From Hahella sp. (GTDB taxonomy: Bacteria; Pseudomonadota; Gammaproteobacteria; Pseudomonadales; Oleiphilaceae): DNA of 64,000 nt. The notes under the pieces were generated by a model. That model was not told where the DNA came from and made no database searches. It was given only the letters and a program-made list of their open reading frames with translations. The stretch is from NCBI GenBank assembly GCA_028280065.1, contig JANQMN010000053.1, positions 62,001 to 126,000 on the forward strand, read 5' to 3'. Positions 9,314 to 16,689 of this stretch are shown here, piece by piece. The position numbers were made by a program, and so were the translations under genes. Within the stretch, counting starts at the first letter, position 1. Each line of letters opens with the position of its first letter.

Positions 9314-9541
9314 TTAACCTCGATAAATTTCAGTTATCACTATCAATGAATCTGACCTCTTTGATCTGAGCCTAGTTTGACTTCTTTCATGCCCAGCAGA
9401 ACCGAAAGTACCCTCTCTACCATCAATACCGACCCCACCGCTAAAGCCAATTAATCCAGTCGGGTCCGTATACTTATAGGGATTGTCATCTTTAAAAGCG
9501 AGAATATCTATTCGGCCTACGCTCGTATCAGAATTACTTAG
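9314..9541 (-). pseudogene. Rhs/YD-repeat protein C-terminal remnant
   Basis: The minus strand encodes a short open stretch containing FKDDNPYKYTDPTGL, the conserved end of the Rhs-associated core (typically NPxxYxDPxGL), followed by a Gly-rich tail of about 45 residues ending at a stop. No YD repeats or upstream core exist: the sequence before it is the end of lysE. It is therefore a scrap of an Rhs or YD-repeat gene left by deletion or transfer. The exact left and right limits are uncertain, and expression is unlikely. Confidence 0.55.
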
Positions 9542-10161
9542 CCAAAAGCTAGCCAAACTCCGACACCAATCATCAAGGTTCCAGCCAGGCGATTAACCAA
9601 TCTTACGTTTTCAGACTTCTGCAGCAAATGTTTCACGGTCTTGCCGCCAGTGGCGTAAAGCACCAAACAAACAAATTCAATAAACAGGATGATCGCCACT
9701 AAAATCGTGAGCTGAGGAGCCAATGGTCGGCTGATATCTATAAAGGGTGGCAGCAAAGCAACGATAAACGCCCAGCCTTTCGGGTTGGCCACTGCAGTAA
9801 TGAATCCCTGTAGAGCGAGCTGAGCACCGGAAAGGTCGAACTGGTGGCTGCCATCATCCTGTAAGGCCATTTTTCCTTTCGAACGCCAGAGCTGGATTCC
9901 CAGATAACCCAGATATGCCCCGCCAACCAGTTTGAAAATTGCAAAGAACAGCGGGTAGTTGAGCATGATCGCCGCGACTCCGGTGATTGCCAGCACGGTT
10001 ACCAGTCCCACACCGATGAGTTCCCCCCACATCATCCAGAAAGTGCGGCGGACACCGATAGTCATGCCCATGGTCATGGCAAGCGTCATACACATTCCCG
10101 GTGTGATGGACACTACGAAGAAAGTCGGAATAAAAACTGCCAGAAGAGTTGGATTGAAAAT
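9538..10161 (-). CDS. LysE-family amino-acid exporter, probable ATT start
   Basis: Inner-membrane exporter of the LysE/RhtB family with about six membrane spans, likely moving amino acids or small metabolites out of the cell. Marks: VSITPGMCMTLAMTMG, LGYLGIQLWR, and FITAVANPKGWAF in the middle. The first GTG (10111-10113) would remove most of helix 1. Reading upstream in frame gives NPTLLAVFIPTFFVV, which restores a family-like N-terminus. The only initiation codon there is ATT at 10159-10161, placed 5 bases after a perfect AAGGAGG. No ATG, GTG or TTG occurs between the upstream stop and that point. The gene follows the CYTH gene closely and probably shares its mRNA. Confidence 0.85.
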   Translation of the reverse strand: MFNPTLLAVFIPTFFVVSITPGMCMTLAMTMGMTIGVRRTFWMMWGELIGVGLVTVLAITGVAAIMLNYPLFFAIFKLVGGAYLGYLGIQLWRSKGKMALQDDGSHQFDLSGAQLALQGFITAVANPKGWAFIVALLPPFIDISRPLAPQLTILVAIILFIEFVCLVLYATGGKTVKHLLQKSENVRLVNRLAGTLMIGVGVWLAFG

Positions 10162-10166
10162 GCTGA

Positions 10167-10173
10167 CCTCCTT
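10167..10173 (-). promoter_or_regulatory. Strong Shine-Dalgarno deciding the lysE start
   Basis: AAGGAGG on the minus strand, overlapping the region just after the CYTH stop codon, 5 bases before the ATT at 10161. It supports the non-canonical start rather than the GTG 48 bases further in. Confidence 0.7.
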
Positions 10174-10177
10174 GAAG

Positions 10178-11083
10178 TCAAGCTCCCTTTGAAATGATGC
10201 AGGCTAGTCCCAATTTGCCTAGCCAGTGAGATTTTTCAAGGTATTGAAGTATATTCTGTGACTGATCTAATCCAGCGTCACTAATCGCATTATCCACGGC
10301 TTCTCGAAGCACTACCTTGTGATCAACGATCCCAGCTAGGGCATTTAACAGTTCAATATACTGTTGGCGAACGATTGCAGGGTTTTGCATATTTCGTTCA
10401 TATATAGCGTGATTTAGCCAGGCTCCTGCTCGATCCACCCACTGAATTGCATCTCGCAGGTTTTGCCAATTTGGATCAGCAACATAAGCATCACCGCCAT
10501 CTGCCAATCGATAGCCTCGATAGGCTTTGCTTTCCGAAAACAACCAACATGGAACTTTACTTACTACCTGTTCTGCACAGCTTAGCAGGTTGGCGACATC
10601 GCCTTCCTTTATTTCCAACTCTACTTCCGCGATTCGAATTTGACCATTAGCCGTTTCAATCCTGCCTTGATCCAACACCAACTCAATTTGCCCAGCGGCA
10701 TCTTTTATTAACCAGGTCTTTCGCTCAAATACCGTGCGAAAAGCTTCCGCCAAATTCGTTAGGTCGATAGCTTGCAATTCTGCGATTTCTGCAAGTTTCG
10801 CCGGATCTAGCGAAGCTTCTGCGAGCGGCCAGTTTTTTTCAATACGGGAGTGTAAACCGGCGCGGACTTGCCCTTTGCCTTTAACTGTCTGTTCGATATA
10901 GTCAGGCGCGGTGCGAATTCGCAGCGACCATTTGGTTTTACGCAGTGCCTGATCCGGAGTGTCAAAATAGCGGTTATCTAGAATTTCCGTCTTATTTGGC
11001 TGACCCAACCAACTGATAAGTTTTTCCTGAATTTGATCTGCGTTATCTGGTGCAAATGCCAGTTTTATTTCTACTTCATTCAC
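10178..11083 (-). CDS. CYTH-domain triphosphatase (YgiF-like)
   Basis: A 301-residue protein with an N-terminal CYTH domain (about 1-195), opening with the signature MNEVEIKLAF (ExExK). Other tunnel residues appear in DNRYFDTPDQALRKTKWSLRIRT, ERKTWLI and IAEVELEIKEG. Characterised bacterial relatives hydrolyse inorganic triphosphate. The C-terminal 100 residues are a short helical, CHAD-like region, smaller than the full CHAD domain of YgiF. lysE follows immediately on the same strand. Confidence 0.8.
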   Translation of the reverse strand: MNEVEIKLAFAPDNADQIQEKLISWLGQPNKTEILDNRYFDTPDQALRKTKWSLRIRTAPDYIEQTVKGKGQVRAGLHSRIEKNWPLAEASLDPAKLAEIAELQAIDLTNLAEAFRTVFERKTWLIKDAAGQIELVLDQGRIETANGQIRIAEVELEIKEGDVANLLSCAEQVVSKVPCWLFSESKAYRGYRLADGGDAYVADPNWQNLRDAIQWVDRAGAWLNHAIYERNMQNPAIVRQQYIELLNALAGIVDHKVVLREAVDNAISDAGLDQSQNILQYLEKSHWLGKLGLACIISKGA

Positions 11084-11115
11084 AGCGATATCTTTTGTTC
11101 TCTGTTGTGAAACGC

Positions 11116-11142
11116 AAAAAACCGGCGCGATGGCCGGTTTTT
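11116..11142 (-). terminator. Rho-independent terminator between the porin and CYTH genes
   Basis: AAAAACCGGC (11116-11125) pairs with GCCGGTTTTT (11133-11142) around a 7-base loop. The A/T arms provide a U-run in either direction. It lies 26 bases after the porin stop codon and ends that transcript. Confidence 0.8.
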
Positions 11143-11168
11143 CGTTTTATGCTTTGATTAAGCTGTGC

Positions 11169-12098
11169 TTAGAAAGCGTAGGTAGCACCAATAGCTACTA
11201 AGTCTGTTTCATCACCTTCATCCGGATCAGTCATCATGTACTCAACATATACATACATGTTGTCTGACATATTATGAAGAGCTTGAACGGTTAGGTATGA
11301 TTCTTCGTCACCATCATTGTCTGCCAGTTCATAAGACGCAGCAAATTGGTTAGCGCCGGCGGAGAAAACACCCAGCACTGCGAAGTAATCAAGGTCATCA
11401 TAGTTTTCATACTGACCGGCAACAGTGACGTTATCGCCAATTCCTACTTCAACCGCCAGTGCCAGAGTATCTTCGTAATCCATACCATTGATTTCATCAC
11501 CAATAGCATATGCACCAACAATAGTAGCTGGGCCTACGTCAGCTTTCGCAGCGATTTGATAATTAGACCCACCACTGTTATCAAAATTCTTAGTAACACC
11601 GATAGTAGCTACGCCACCTAACTTAGGCGTGTAGTAGTGGATAGTATTGCTTTCACTATCTGGGGCGATCTCGCCGTTACCGCCAGTCTGTTCGAAAATA
11701 TCGACAACATCAGCCCATTCGTAAACCGTGTCTTCGCTACCGACCAAGACTGTACCGAAACCGCCTTTAACACCGATAAAGGCTTCGTCAAACTTTTCAC
11801 CTAAGCCTCTGTTGCTATCCTGGTCGTCAGCATCGAAATGGAATTCTGCTTTCAAAAAACCTTCCAAACCAGGAGAAATTTCATGCTTATGTTTAAAGCC
11901 GATAGTAGAACCACCATCAGCCAATTCAGAATTGGATGAGTTGCCGTCGTCTTCATAGAAATGGGCAATCTGGATATTACCGTAAACGGTAGGCATCGAA
12001 TCCAAACGAGCAGCAAGCTCAGATGCCGGATCCATAGCAAATGCAGTTGAAGAAACAGTTGCTAACGCAACGGCTGAAGCGATTAAAGTCTTTTTCAT
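11169..12098 (-). CDS. Gram-negative porin
   Basis: A 309-residue outer-membrane porin. A clear signal peptide (MKKTLIASAVALATVSSTAFA) is followed by an acidic mature protein with alternating beta-strand pattern. Typical porin segments are VYGNIQIAHFYE, STIGFKHKHEISPGLEGFLK, FDEAFIGVKGGFGTVLVGSED in the loop 3 region, and the C-terminal LVAIGATYAF with terminal Phe for Bam recognition. High Asp and Glu content suggests a saline habitat. Substrate preference cannot be read. It has its own terminator and a long upstream leader with two dyad elements. Confidence 0.92.
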   Translation of the reverse strand: MKKTLIASAVALATVSSTAFAMDPASELAARLDSMPTVYGNIQIAHFYEDDGNSSNSELADGGSTIGFKHKHEISPGLEGFLKAEFHFDADDQDSNRGLGEKFDEAFIGVKGGFGTVLVGSEDTVYEWADVVDIFEQTGGNGEIAPDSESNTIHYYTPKLGGVATIGVTKNFDNSGGSNYQIAAKADVGPATIVGAYAIGDEINGMDYEDTLALAVEVGIGDNVTVAGQYENYDDLDYFAVLGVFSAGANQFAASYELADNDGDEESYLTVQALHNMSDNMYVYVEYMMTDPDEGDETDLVAIGATYAF

Positions 12099-12190
12099 TT
12101 TGTCTTCCTTTTATGTGTAATTTCATCTTCGTAAGAAGGTGAAGGTTTTAGCCACTTAAATATTGGTATTAGTATTTAATTTCGTTATGC

Positions 12191-12208
12191 AGAGCACGTC
12201 CGTGCTCT
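12191..12208 (-). promoter_or_regulatory. Hairpin in the porin leader
   Basis: AGAGCAC and GTGCTCT are perfect inverted copies around GTCC, about 93 bases upstream of the porin start. On the minus strand it would form a compact hairpin in the 5' leader, the kind of structure known to stabilise porin mRNAs. On the plus strand it is followed by TTTATATTT, so it could also stop transcription coming the other way. The role is inference. Confidence 0.4.
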
Positions 12209-12224
12209 TTTATATTTCCAAATC

Positions 12225-12242
12225 GTGTCACTTTTATGACAC
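12225..12242. promoter_or_regulatory. GTGTCA-N6-TGACAC dyad upstream of the porin gene
   Basis: An exact 6+6 dyad with a 6-base spacer, about 127 bases before the porin start. The size and symmetry fit a dimeric regulator site. It does not match the CRP consensus, and the regulator is unknown. Confidence 0.35.
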
Positions 12243-12741
12243 CGCGAAATTTAATGCTACTTTACATTCCGTTCAAGTCTGACTTAGCCATCAGTCTAAG
12301 ATGCAAACTCATTCACCGGACATCTGTTGGACCCCATCCAACCTGTATCAGCCTGGCTAATCCCTGTTTTACTGTTTCCGTGTTCGTGTTTTTGGTTCCT
12401 GACTTCTTATTGTTCCTCGTCACTTGCTGAAACAACAACTTCAATACAATTAAAACAGCAAGTTAAATCACTAACTTAACAAATTAGATTAATTTACTTT
12501 TAATATAACGCTTGCCAATTTGCAAATATTTGGGCTCAAATACAGTCACTTTTTTGTAACATTCAGGGATTCATCCACTTGGCTGGTGTGCGAATTTCGC
12601 ACCAAGCAGTTTTTTTGCCAACTCGCTAACTTTACTAATTTTCAGCGGTTTAGCTGACCGATTGTTTTACAACCGGAGGAATTTGAACTGCGTATTGAGT
12701 GCATTCGCCCCAATGGAGTGCAACCGCAAAACGCAAAAGCA

Positions 12742-12755
12742 CTGATCTTGATCAA
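12742..12755. promoter_or_regulatory. FNR/ANR-like site
   Basis: CTGATCTTGATCAA matches the FNR consensus TTGAT-N4-ATCAA with a single mismatch in the first base. It lies far from both flanking gene starts, about 640 bases from the porin start, so a target is not obvious. Confidence 0.3.
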
Positions 12756-12989
12756 AGCAGATTGTTAAGGAACAGCGGCAAACATTAACTTTTGCCCATA
12801 AATCTCTTGAACTATACCAAAATCCTCATGCAAAAAGTGCTGACGGGAGTAGTGGATTACCGAGACACTCGACCAAAGTTGTACCCATATAAGATAAGTT
12901 TATGGTTCGTAGGCGACAGTTTCGTTACTGTAGAATAGGCTCTGTTGACATTTGGTTGTGACCTCTGCAGGAAACACTCCGGGTTGAGT

Positions 12990-13427
12990 CTAGGCTTCAA
13001 GTAAAAAAGTCACTGGTCCCCGGTTGACAAGCTGTATTGTCATATCCGCCGCAAAAATTCCGGTAACGACAGCCTGATGCTGCACTTTCGCCTGCTCGAC
13101 GAAATACAGGTAGAGAGCCTCACTAAGCTCGGGAGAAGCGGCTTTCGAGAAGCTGGGCCGCAGACCTTTCCGGGTATTTGCCGCCAGGGTGAATTGGCTG
13201 ACGATAGCAAGCTCGCCACCGACATCCTGCAGGCTCCTATTCATTTTACCTTCCGTGTCTTCAAACACACGATAGCGGAGCACTTTGCTTAGCAATTTAT
13301 CTGCGACTGCATTAGTGTCCTGCGCTTCAATGCCAAGAAGCAGCACCAGGCCATTGCCAATATCGCCTTGGATTTCCCCATTGGCCGTTACCGTTGCGGA
13401 AGAAACCCGCTGAATCAAGCCTTTCAT
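12990..13427 (-). CDS. dtd: D-aminoacyl-tRNA deacylase
   Basis: A 145-residue cytoplasmic enzyme that hydrolyses D-amino acids (and mischarged glycine) from tRNA. Family marks: MKGLIQRVSSATV at the start, KVLRYRVFEDTEGKMN, VSQFTLAAN with the catalytic Thr region, GLRPSF, and NRGPVTFLLEA, the Gly-cisPro motif that gives D-chirality selection (NxGPVT). Length is normal. It starts two codons from the stop of the alpha/beta hydrolase gene (TAG and ATG abut), so the two are co-transcribed, as is common for dtd and pip. Confidence 0.95.
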   Translation of the reverse strand: MKGLIQRVSSATVTANGEIQGDIGNGLVLLLGIEAQDTNAVADKLLSKVLRYRVFEDTEGKMNRSLQDVGGELAIVSQFTLAANTRKGLRPSFSKAASPELSEALYLYFVEQAKVQHQAVVTGIFAADMTIQLVNRGPVTFLLEA

Positions 13428-14390
13428 CTATCCGTTGAGCTGTAGAGTTCCATCAATTCTGTCCGCAACCTGGCCTATGACCCGAATGAGTGCGTCCGTT
13501 AATGCCGGATCGTGCACCGAATGGCCTGCATCGCGTACCACAATAAGTTCGCTTCCCGGCCAGGATTGGTGCAAACGGTGGCTCGACGACAATGGACAAA
13601 CGGCATCGTATCTGCCATGCACGATAAACCCCGGTAGCTCGTCCATTGCCCCTGCATCCGCCGAGTGCAGGGTTCTGTTCAAACGTTCGAAAAGCTTGCA
13701 ACTCAATGATGTTAAAGCAATTGCGTTATGTGGATGGGTATATTGTTCCAGCAGACGGCGATTAATATGGAAGGAGCTAATCTTAGCAAGCCAATGCGCC
13801 CAAGCTTTTGCCGTCTGGATTTGGGTAAGCTCATTGGCGTCTGTTATGCCAGCGCTGACTCTGGTTAAAACATCGGTATCCGCACCAATTTCCAACGCGC
13901 GTTTCAACGCATCCCATTCATCCGGAAACAAACTGGGAGCGCCGAGATTAAACAACCAGGTAACGGTTTCCTTGCCGGTAAAACCATAGCCGCAAAGAAC
14001 CAGAGCATGCACTTTCGCTTTGTGAAGTTTCGCGAACTCCTGGGCAATCCTGGCGCCCCAGCCAAAGCCGACTAACACCGTTTGTTCTACTTCCAGCTTT
14101 TCCAATACTTGCGCAAGATCGCCGACGGATTCCTCAAGACTATTATGTTCGTCTTCGGCAAAAGGCGCTGAACGGCCACAGCCTCGTTGATCGAATTGAA
14201 TAACCCGATAGCGTTCGGCGTCGAATAATCGCCGGTGATAGGACTCCGAACCCAGTCCCGGCCCGTCATGTAACACAATAACTGGAATTCCATCGGGAGA
14301 GCCGGATTCTTCAATGTGCAGTGTGTGGAGAGGACTGACAGACAGGGCAATTTTTTGGTTTATTTTTATTTCGGGATAGGGGGCCAGCAT
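13428..14390 (-). CDS. Proline iminopeptidase homologue lacking the nucleophile Ser
   Basis: About 320 residues, alpha/beta-hydrolase fold of the prolyl aminopeptidase (S33) family. The family pattern is clear: FDQRGCGRSAPF, the cap domain, HGRYDAVCP (catalytic Asp) and DAGHSVHD (catalytic His). But the nucleophile elbow, normally GGSWGS, reads VGFGWGAR, with codon GGC (Gly) where Ser is expected. The oxyanion motif HGGPG reads HDGPG. The protein is probably not a working peptidase. I start it at the ATG at 14388-14390 (MLAPYPEIKINQ); a longer reading to 14555 adds 55 residues unlike the family. Coupled to dtd. Confidence 0.8.
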   Translation of the reverse strand: MLAPYPEIKINQKIALSVSPLHTLHIEESGSPDGIPVIVLHDGPGLGSESYHRRLFDAERYRVIQFDQRGCGRSAPFAEDEHNSLEESVGDLAQVLEKLEVEQTVLVGFGWGARIAQEFAKLHKAKVHALVLCGYGFTGKETVTWLFNLGAPSLFPDEWDALKRALEIGADTDVLTRVSAGITDANELTQIQTAKAWAHWLAKISSFHINRRLLEQYTHPHNAIALTSLSCKLFERLNRTLHSADAGAMDELPGFIVHGRYDAVCPLSSSHRLHQSWPGSELIVVRDAGHSVHDPALTDALIRVIGQVADRIDGTLQLNG

Positions 14391-14573
14391 GAATTTTCCA
14401 GTTAACCATCGACTTCCGGAACGACCATAGCCAAACGCGGGTTGGCGAGGTCCATAAGTGATCGTAGCAAATAACTCGCCGATCACCAGAGCTGCACTAT
14501 AGCACCAGGTGGATAACGGCGAAACAGGCCAGCGCCTTTCCTGACCCGCGGCCATGACCAGGCCTGATGCGAA

Positions 14574-14840
14574 TCAATACAACGCCGCCTCGTCCTCCAA
14601 CACATCCTTTATTACCTGGAGAAACAGTTCATCCGCTTCGCTCATATTCTCCGGAATACGAATGGTCGTCGTACTGCTGATTTCATTAGCGATTTTACGG
14701 TCGGAATCCGCTTCCTGCTGCAAACTCCGCGCAATTTCCATACACTTTGCGGGAATCGTCGGATCAGCAAGCACTTTTTTGATAAAGCCCCGAAGTTCAT
14801 CGATCATTTTCGCCTGACGGCTCTCAATGCTGGAACTCAT
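14574..14840 (-). CDS. Small conserved-looking hypothetical protein
   Basis: An 88-residue, charged, probably helical cytoplasmic protein starting MSSSIESRQAKMIDELRGF and ending EDEAALY. The ATG at 14838-14840 is preceded by AAGGAG at good spacing, so I prefer it over an upstream start that would add 50 unlike residues. No domain is recognised. It lies upstream of the hydrolase-dtd pair on the same strand. Confidence 0.6.
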   Translation of the reverse strand: MSSSIESRQAKMIDELRGFIKKVLADPTIPAKCMEIARSLQQEADSDRKIANEISSTTTIRIPENMSEADELFLQVIKDVLEDEAALY

Positions 14841-15039
14841 AGGCAGAAACTCCTTGTTTGGAATAGGTGGGGTGGGTTTCAGATTACTTGCTGAGTATAG
14901 GCATGCTTGCCGAAGAAAAAAACCCATAGCATTTTGGATTCCGGTTAGAATGACCAGAACTCGCACAGACCGGCCGCTGAGAATGGTCACATTTTTTGCA
15001 GCCTAATGGAAACCTGATTAAGTCCCATCCCCGATAGAA

Positions 15040-16689
15040 ATGCCGGCACACCCTAATCCTCCCAACCAACTTGAAACCTTCTACTACCTGCACAACTTTC
15101 ACACTATGTTGAACCACGTAGTGACGCAATATGCTGCGCTACTTTCAATGGAAGAACATGACTTTGTCACTGCCTTTACCGCATTAACCCAGCCCGAACA
15201 AGCCCTCATGGTGCGACTCTATTGTCGCAGGAAAACTCTCTTCCGGTCGGACAAACTCAGCTACCCGGAACTTCCACCGGCAAACAATCTTCTGGATGAA
15301 TTGCAGAGGACTGGATTTATCAAGCTAAATCCCGACGTCGCGAGCGCTGAACTGCTCGGTTTGCCTACCTGTGCTGAAATGCGCGCCTGGTGGAAGGACT
15401 ATTTGCCAGCATCCGGTAACAGCCTGCGACGGGAAGAATTGGTCGCTGCGCTGCAGACTCTGTCTAACGCCGAAATATACCTGACATCTCCATTTACTGT
15501 CATTCAAGTCTGTGATCAAACAATAGTCGATCGAATCCTATTGATGTTTTTCGCTCACCCGGACCAGGATTTGACCGCCTTTGTCACCACCCAGTTGGGG
15601 CATACCCTCTTCGAACCCTACCCTCTCTCCCTCGCAGAACGATACTTCAACAGCCGGGAAGAAATCGATCAGGCCTGGCAACTGAAATGTCTGCGGGAGT
15701 TTTACTACGAAATTGAGGATTTCGATGCCGGTTCGGCGCAGTATCTGTTGGCGAATTTGCCCGCCGTTTCGAAAGACAGCCCGCTGAAGGCCAGACATGA
15801 CCGGCTATGCAACCGCATTGGCAGACAGCTTGAACGCTGCAATGAACTCACACTGGCGCACTCAGCCTATCGTCGCGCATGGCAACCACCGGCGCGGGAG
15901 CGCACTGCACGGGTATATTTCTATCAACAGCAGTTTCAACAAGCATTGGCCCTTTGCAACGAAATACTCGAAGCGCCACGCAGCGAAGCCGAACAACAAT
16001 TTGCGGAACAGTTTCGAGAGCGCTGCAGATGCAAGTTGGGGAAACCCCATCAGAAGCAAAAACGCTTTCAGCCAACGACTATCGACGTCACCCTGCCGGT
16101 CTCTGCCGAAACTGTCGAAAACCTGGCCGGGAGTCATATCCAGCAGACCAGTCGTGGAATTTGTCTCTATGTTGAAAACTGGTTATTTAATGCACTTTTT
16201 GGCTTAGCATTCTGGGAGGTCATATTCGCGCCGATTCGTGGCGCATTCAGTCAGCCGTTTCAACATGCACCGCATGATCTGTATGATGCGGATTTTTGCG
16301 CCAAGCGTAGAAAGCAAATAGAACAGGTATTCGACAAATTGCACCTGCCGAACTGGCCGGGAGAGATTATCGCCTGCCGGACGGAAAAATACGGCATCAG
16401 CAATCCGTTCGTGGGTTGGCATGAGGGTGGCGAGGAAGTTTTAAAACTTGCGCTCGACCGGATTCCAAACACTGATCTATCGAAAATCTTTCGCCGGATG
16501 CTGGGCAATCTTAGAGACAACTGCAGCGGCTTTCCCGACCTCATTCACTTTCCTGAAACCGGCGGCTACCGATTGCTTGAAGTCAAAAGTCCCACAGACA
16601 AAGTACAGGCTCATCAACTTCGGTGGATGAAGTATTTCGCGAGCGAGCAGATTCCTTACGCGCTCGTCCAGGTAAGCTGGGAATCATGA
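15040..16689 (+). CDS. FAN1-type VRR-NUC structure-specific nuclease
   Basis: A 549-residue protein matching bacterial FAN1, known from Pseudomonas, a 5' flap endonuclease acting in interstrand crosslink repair. The N-terminal DNA-binding region starts FYYLHNFHTMLNHVVTQYA. A central TPR-like helical region (about 210-330) follows. The C-terminal VRR-NUC domain (about 400-549) has GFPDLIHF and YRLLEVKSPTD, supplying the catalytic Asp, Glu and Lys, followed by HQLRWMKYF. Length is close to the Pseudomonas protein. Its stop overlaps the ATG of the helicase gene (ATGA), so the two products are made together. Confidence 0.88.
   Translation: MPAHPNPPNQLETFYYLHNFHTMLNHVVTQYAALLSMEEHDFVTAFTALTQPEQALMVRLYCRRKTLFRSDKLSYPELPPANNLLDELQRTGFIKLNPDVASAELLGLPTCAEMRAWWKDYLPASGNSLRREELVAALQTLSNAEIYLTSPFTVIQVCDQTIVDRILLMFFAHPDQDLTAFVTTQLGHTLFEPYPLSLAERYFNSREEIDQAWQLKCLREFYYEIEDFDAGSAQYLLANLPAVSKDSPLKARHDRLCNRIGRQLERCNELTLAHSAYRRAWQPPARERTARVYFYQQQFQQALALCNEILEAPRSEAEQQFAEQFRERCRCKLGKPHQKQKRFQPTTIDVTLPVSAETVENLAGSHIQQTSRGICLYVENWLFNALFGLAFWEVIFAPIRGAFSQPFQHAPHDLYDADFCAKRRKQIEQVFDKLHLPNWPGEIIACRTEKYGISNPFVGWHEGGEEVLKLALDRIPNTDLSKIFRRMLGNLRDNCSGFPDLIHFPETGGYRLLEVKSPTDKVQAHQLRWMKYFASEQIPYALVQVSWES

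Larger units (their letters stand above)
12099..12989. other. 890-base non-coding stretch between porin and dtd
   Basis: AT-rich and without a convincing gene. Apart from the porin leader elements it holds an FNR-like site (12742-12755) and an imperfect stem near 12580-12607 (TGCGAA/TTCGCA plus TGG/CCA) followed by a run of seven T on the plus strand, which may be a weak plus-strand terminator. A small RNA is conceivable between such signals, but no promoter can be pinned down. The short reading frame at 12236-12430 has no recognisable protein character. Confidence 0.5.

Noticed and set aside
12236-12430. 64-codon plus-strand frame upstream of the porin
   Set aside because: No ribosome site or family; lies over leader elements of the porin gene.
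13428-14555. Longer reading of the hydrolase gene from 14555
   Set aside because: The added 55 residues do not resemble the family; the inner ATG gives a normal N-terminus.
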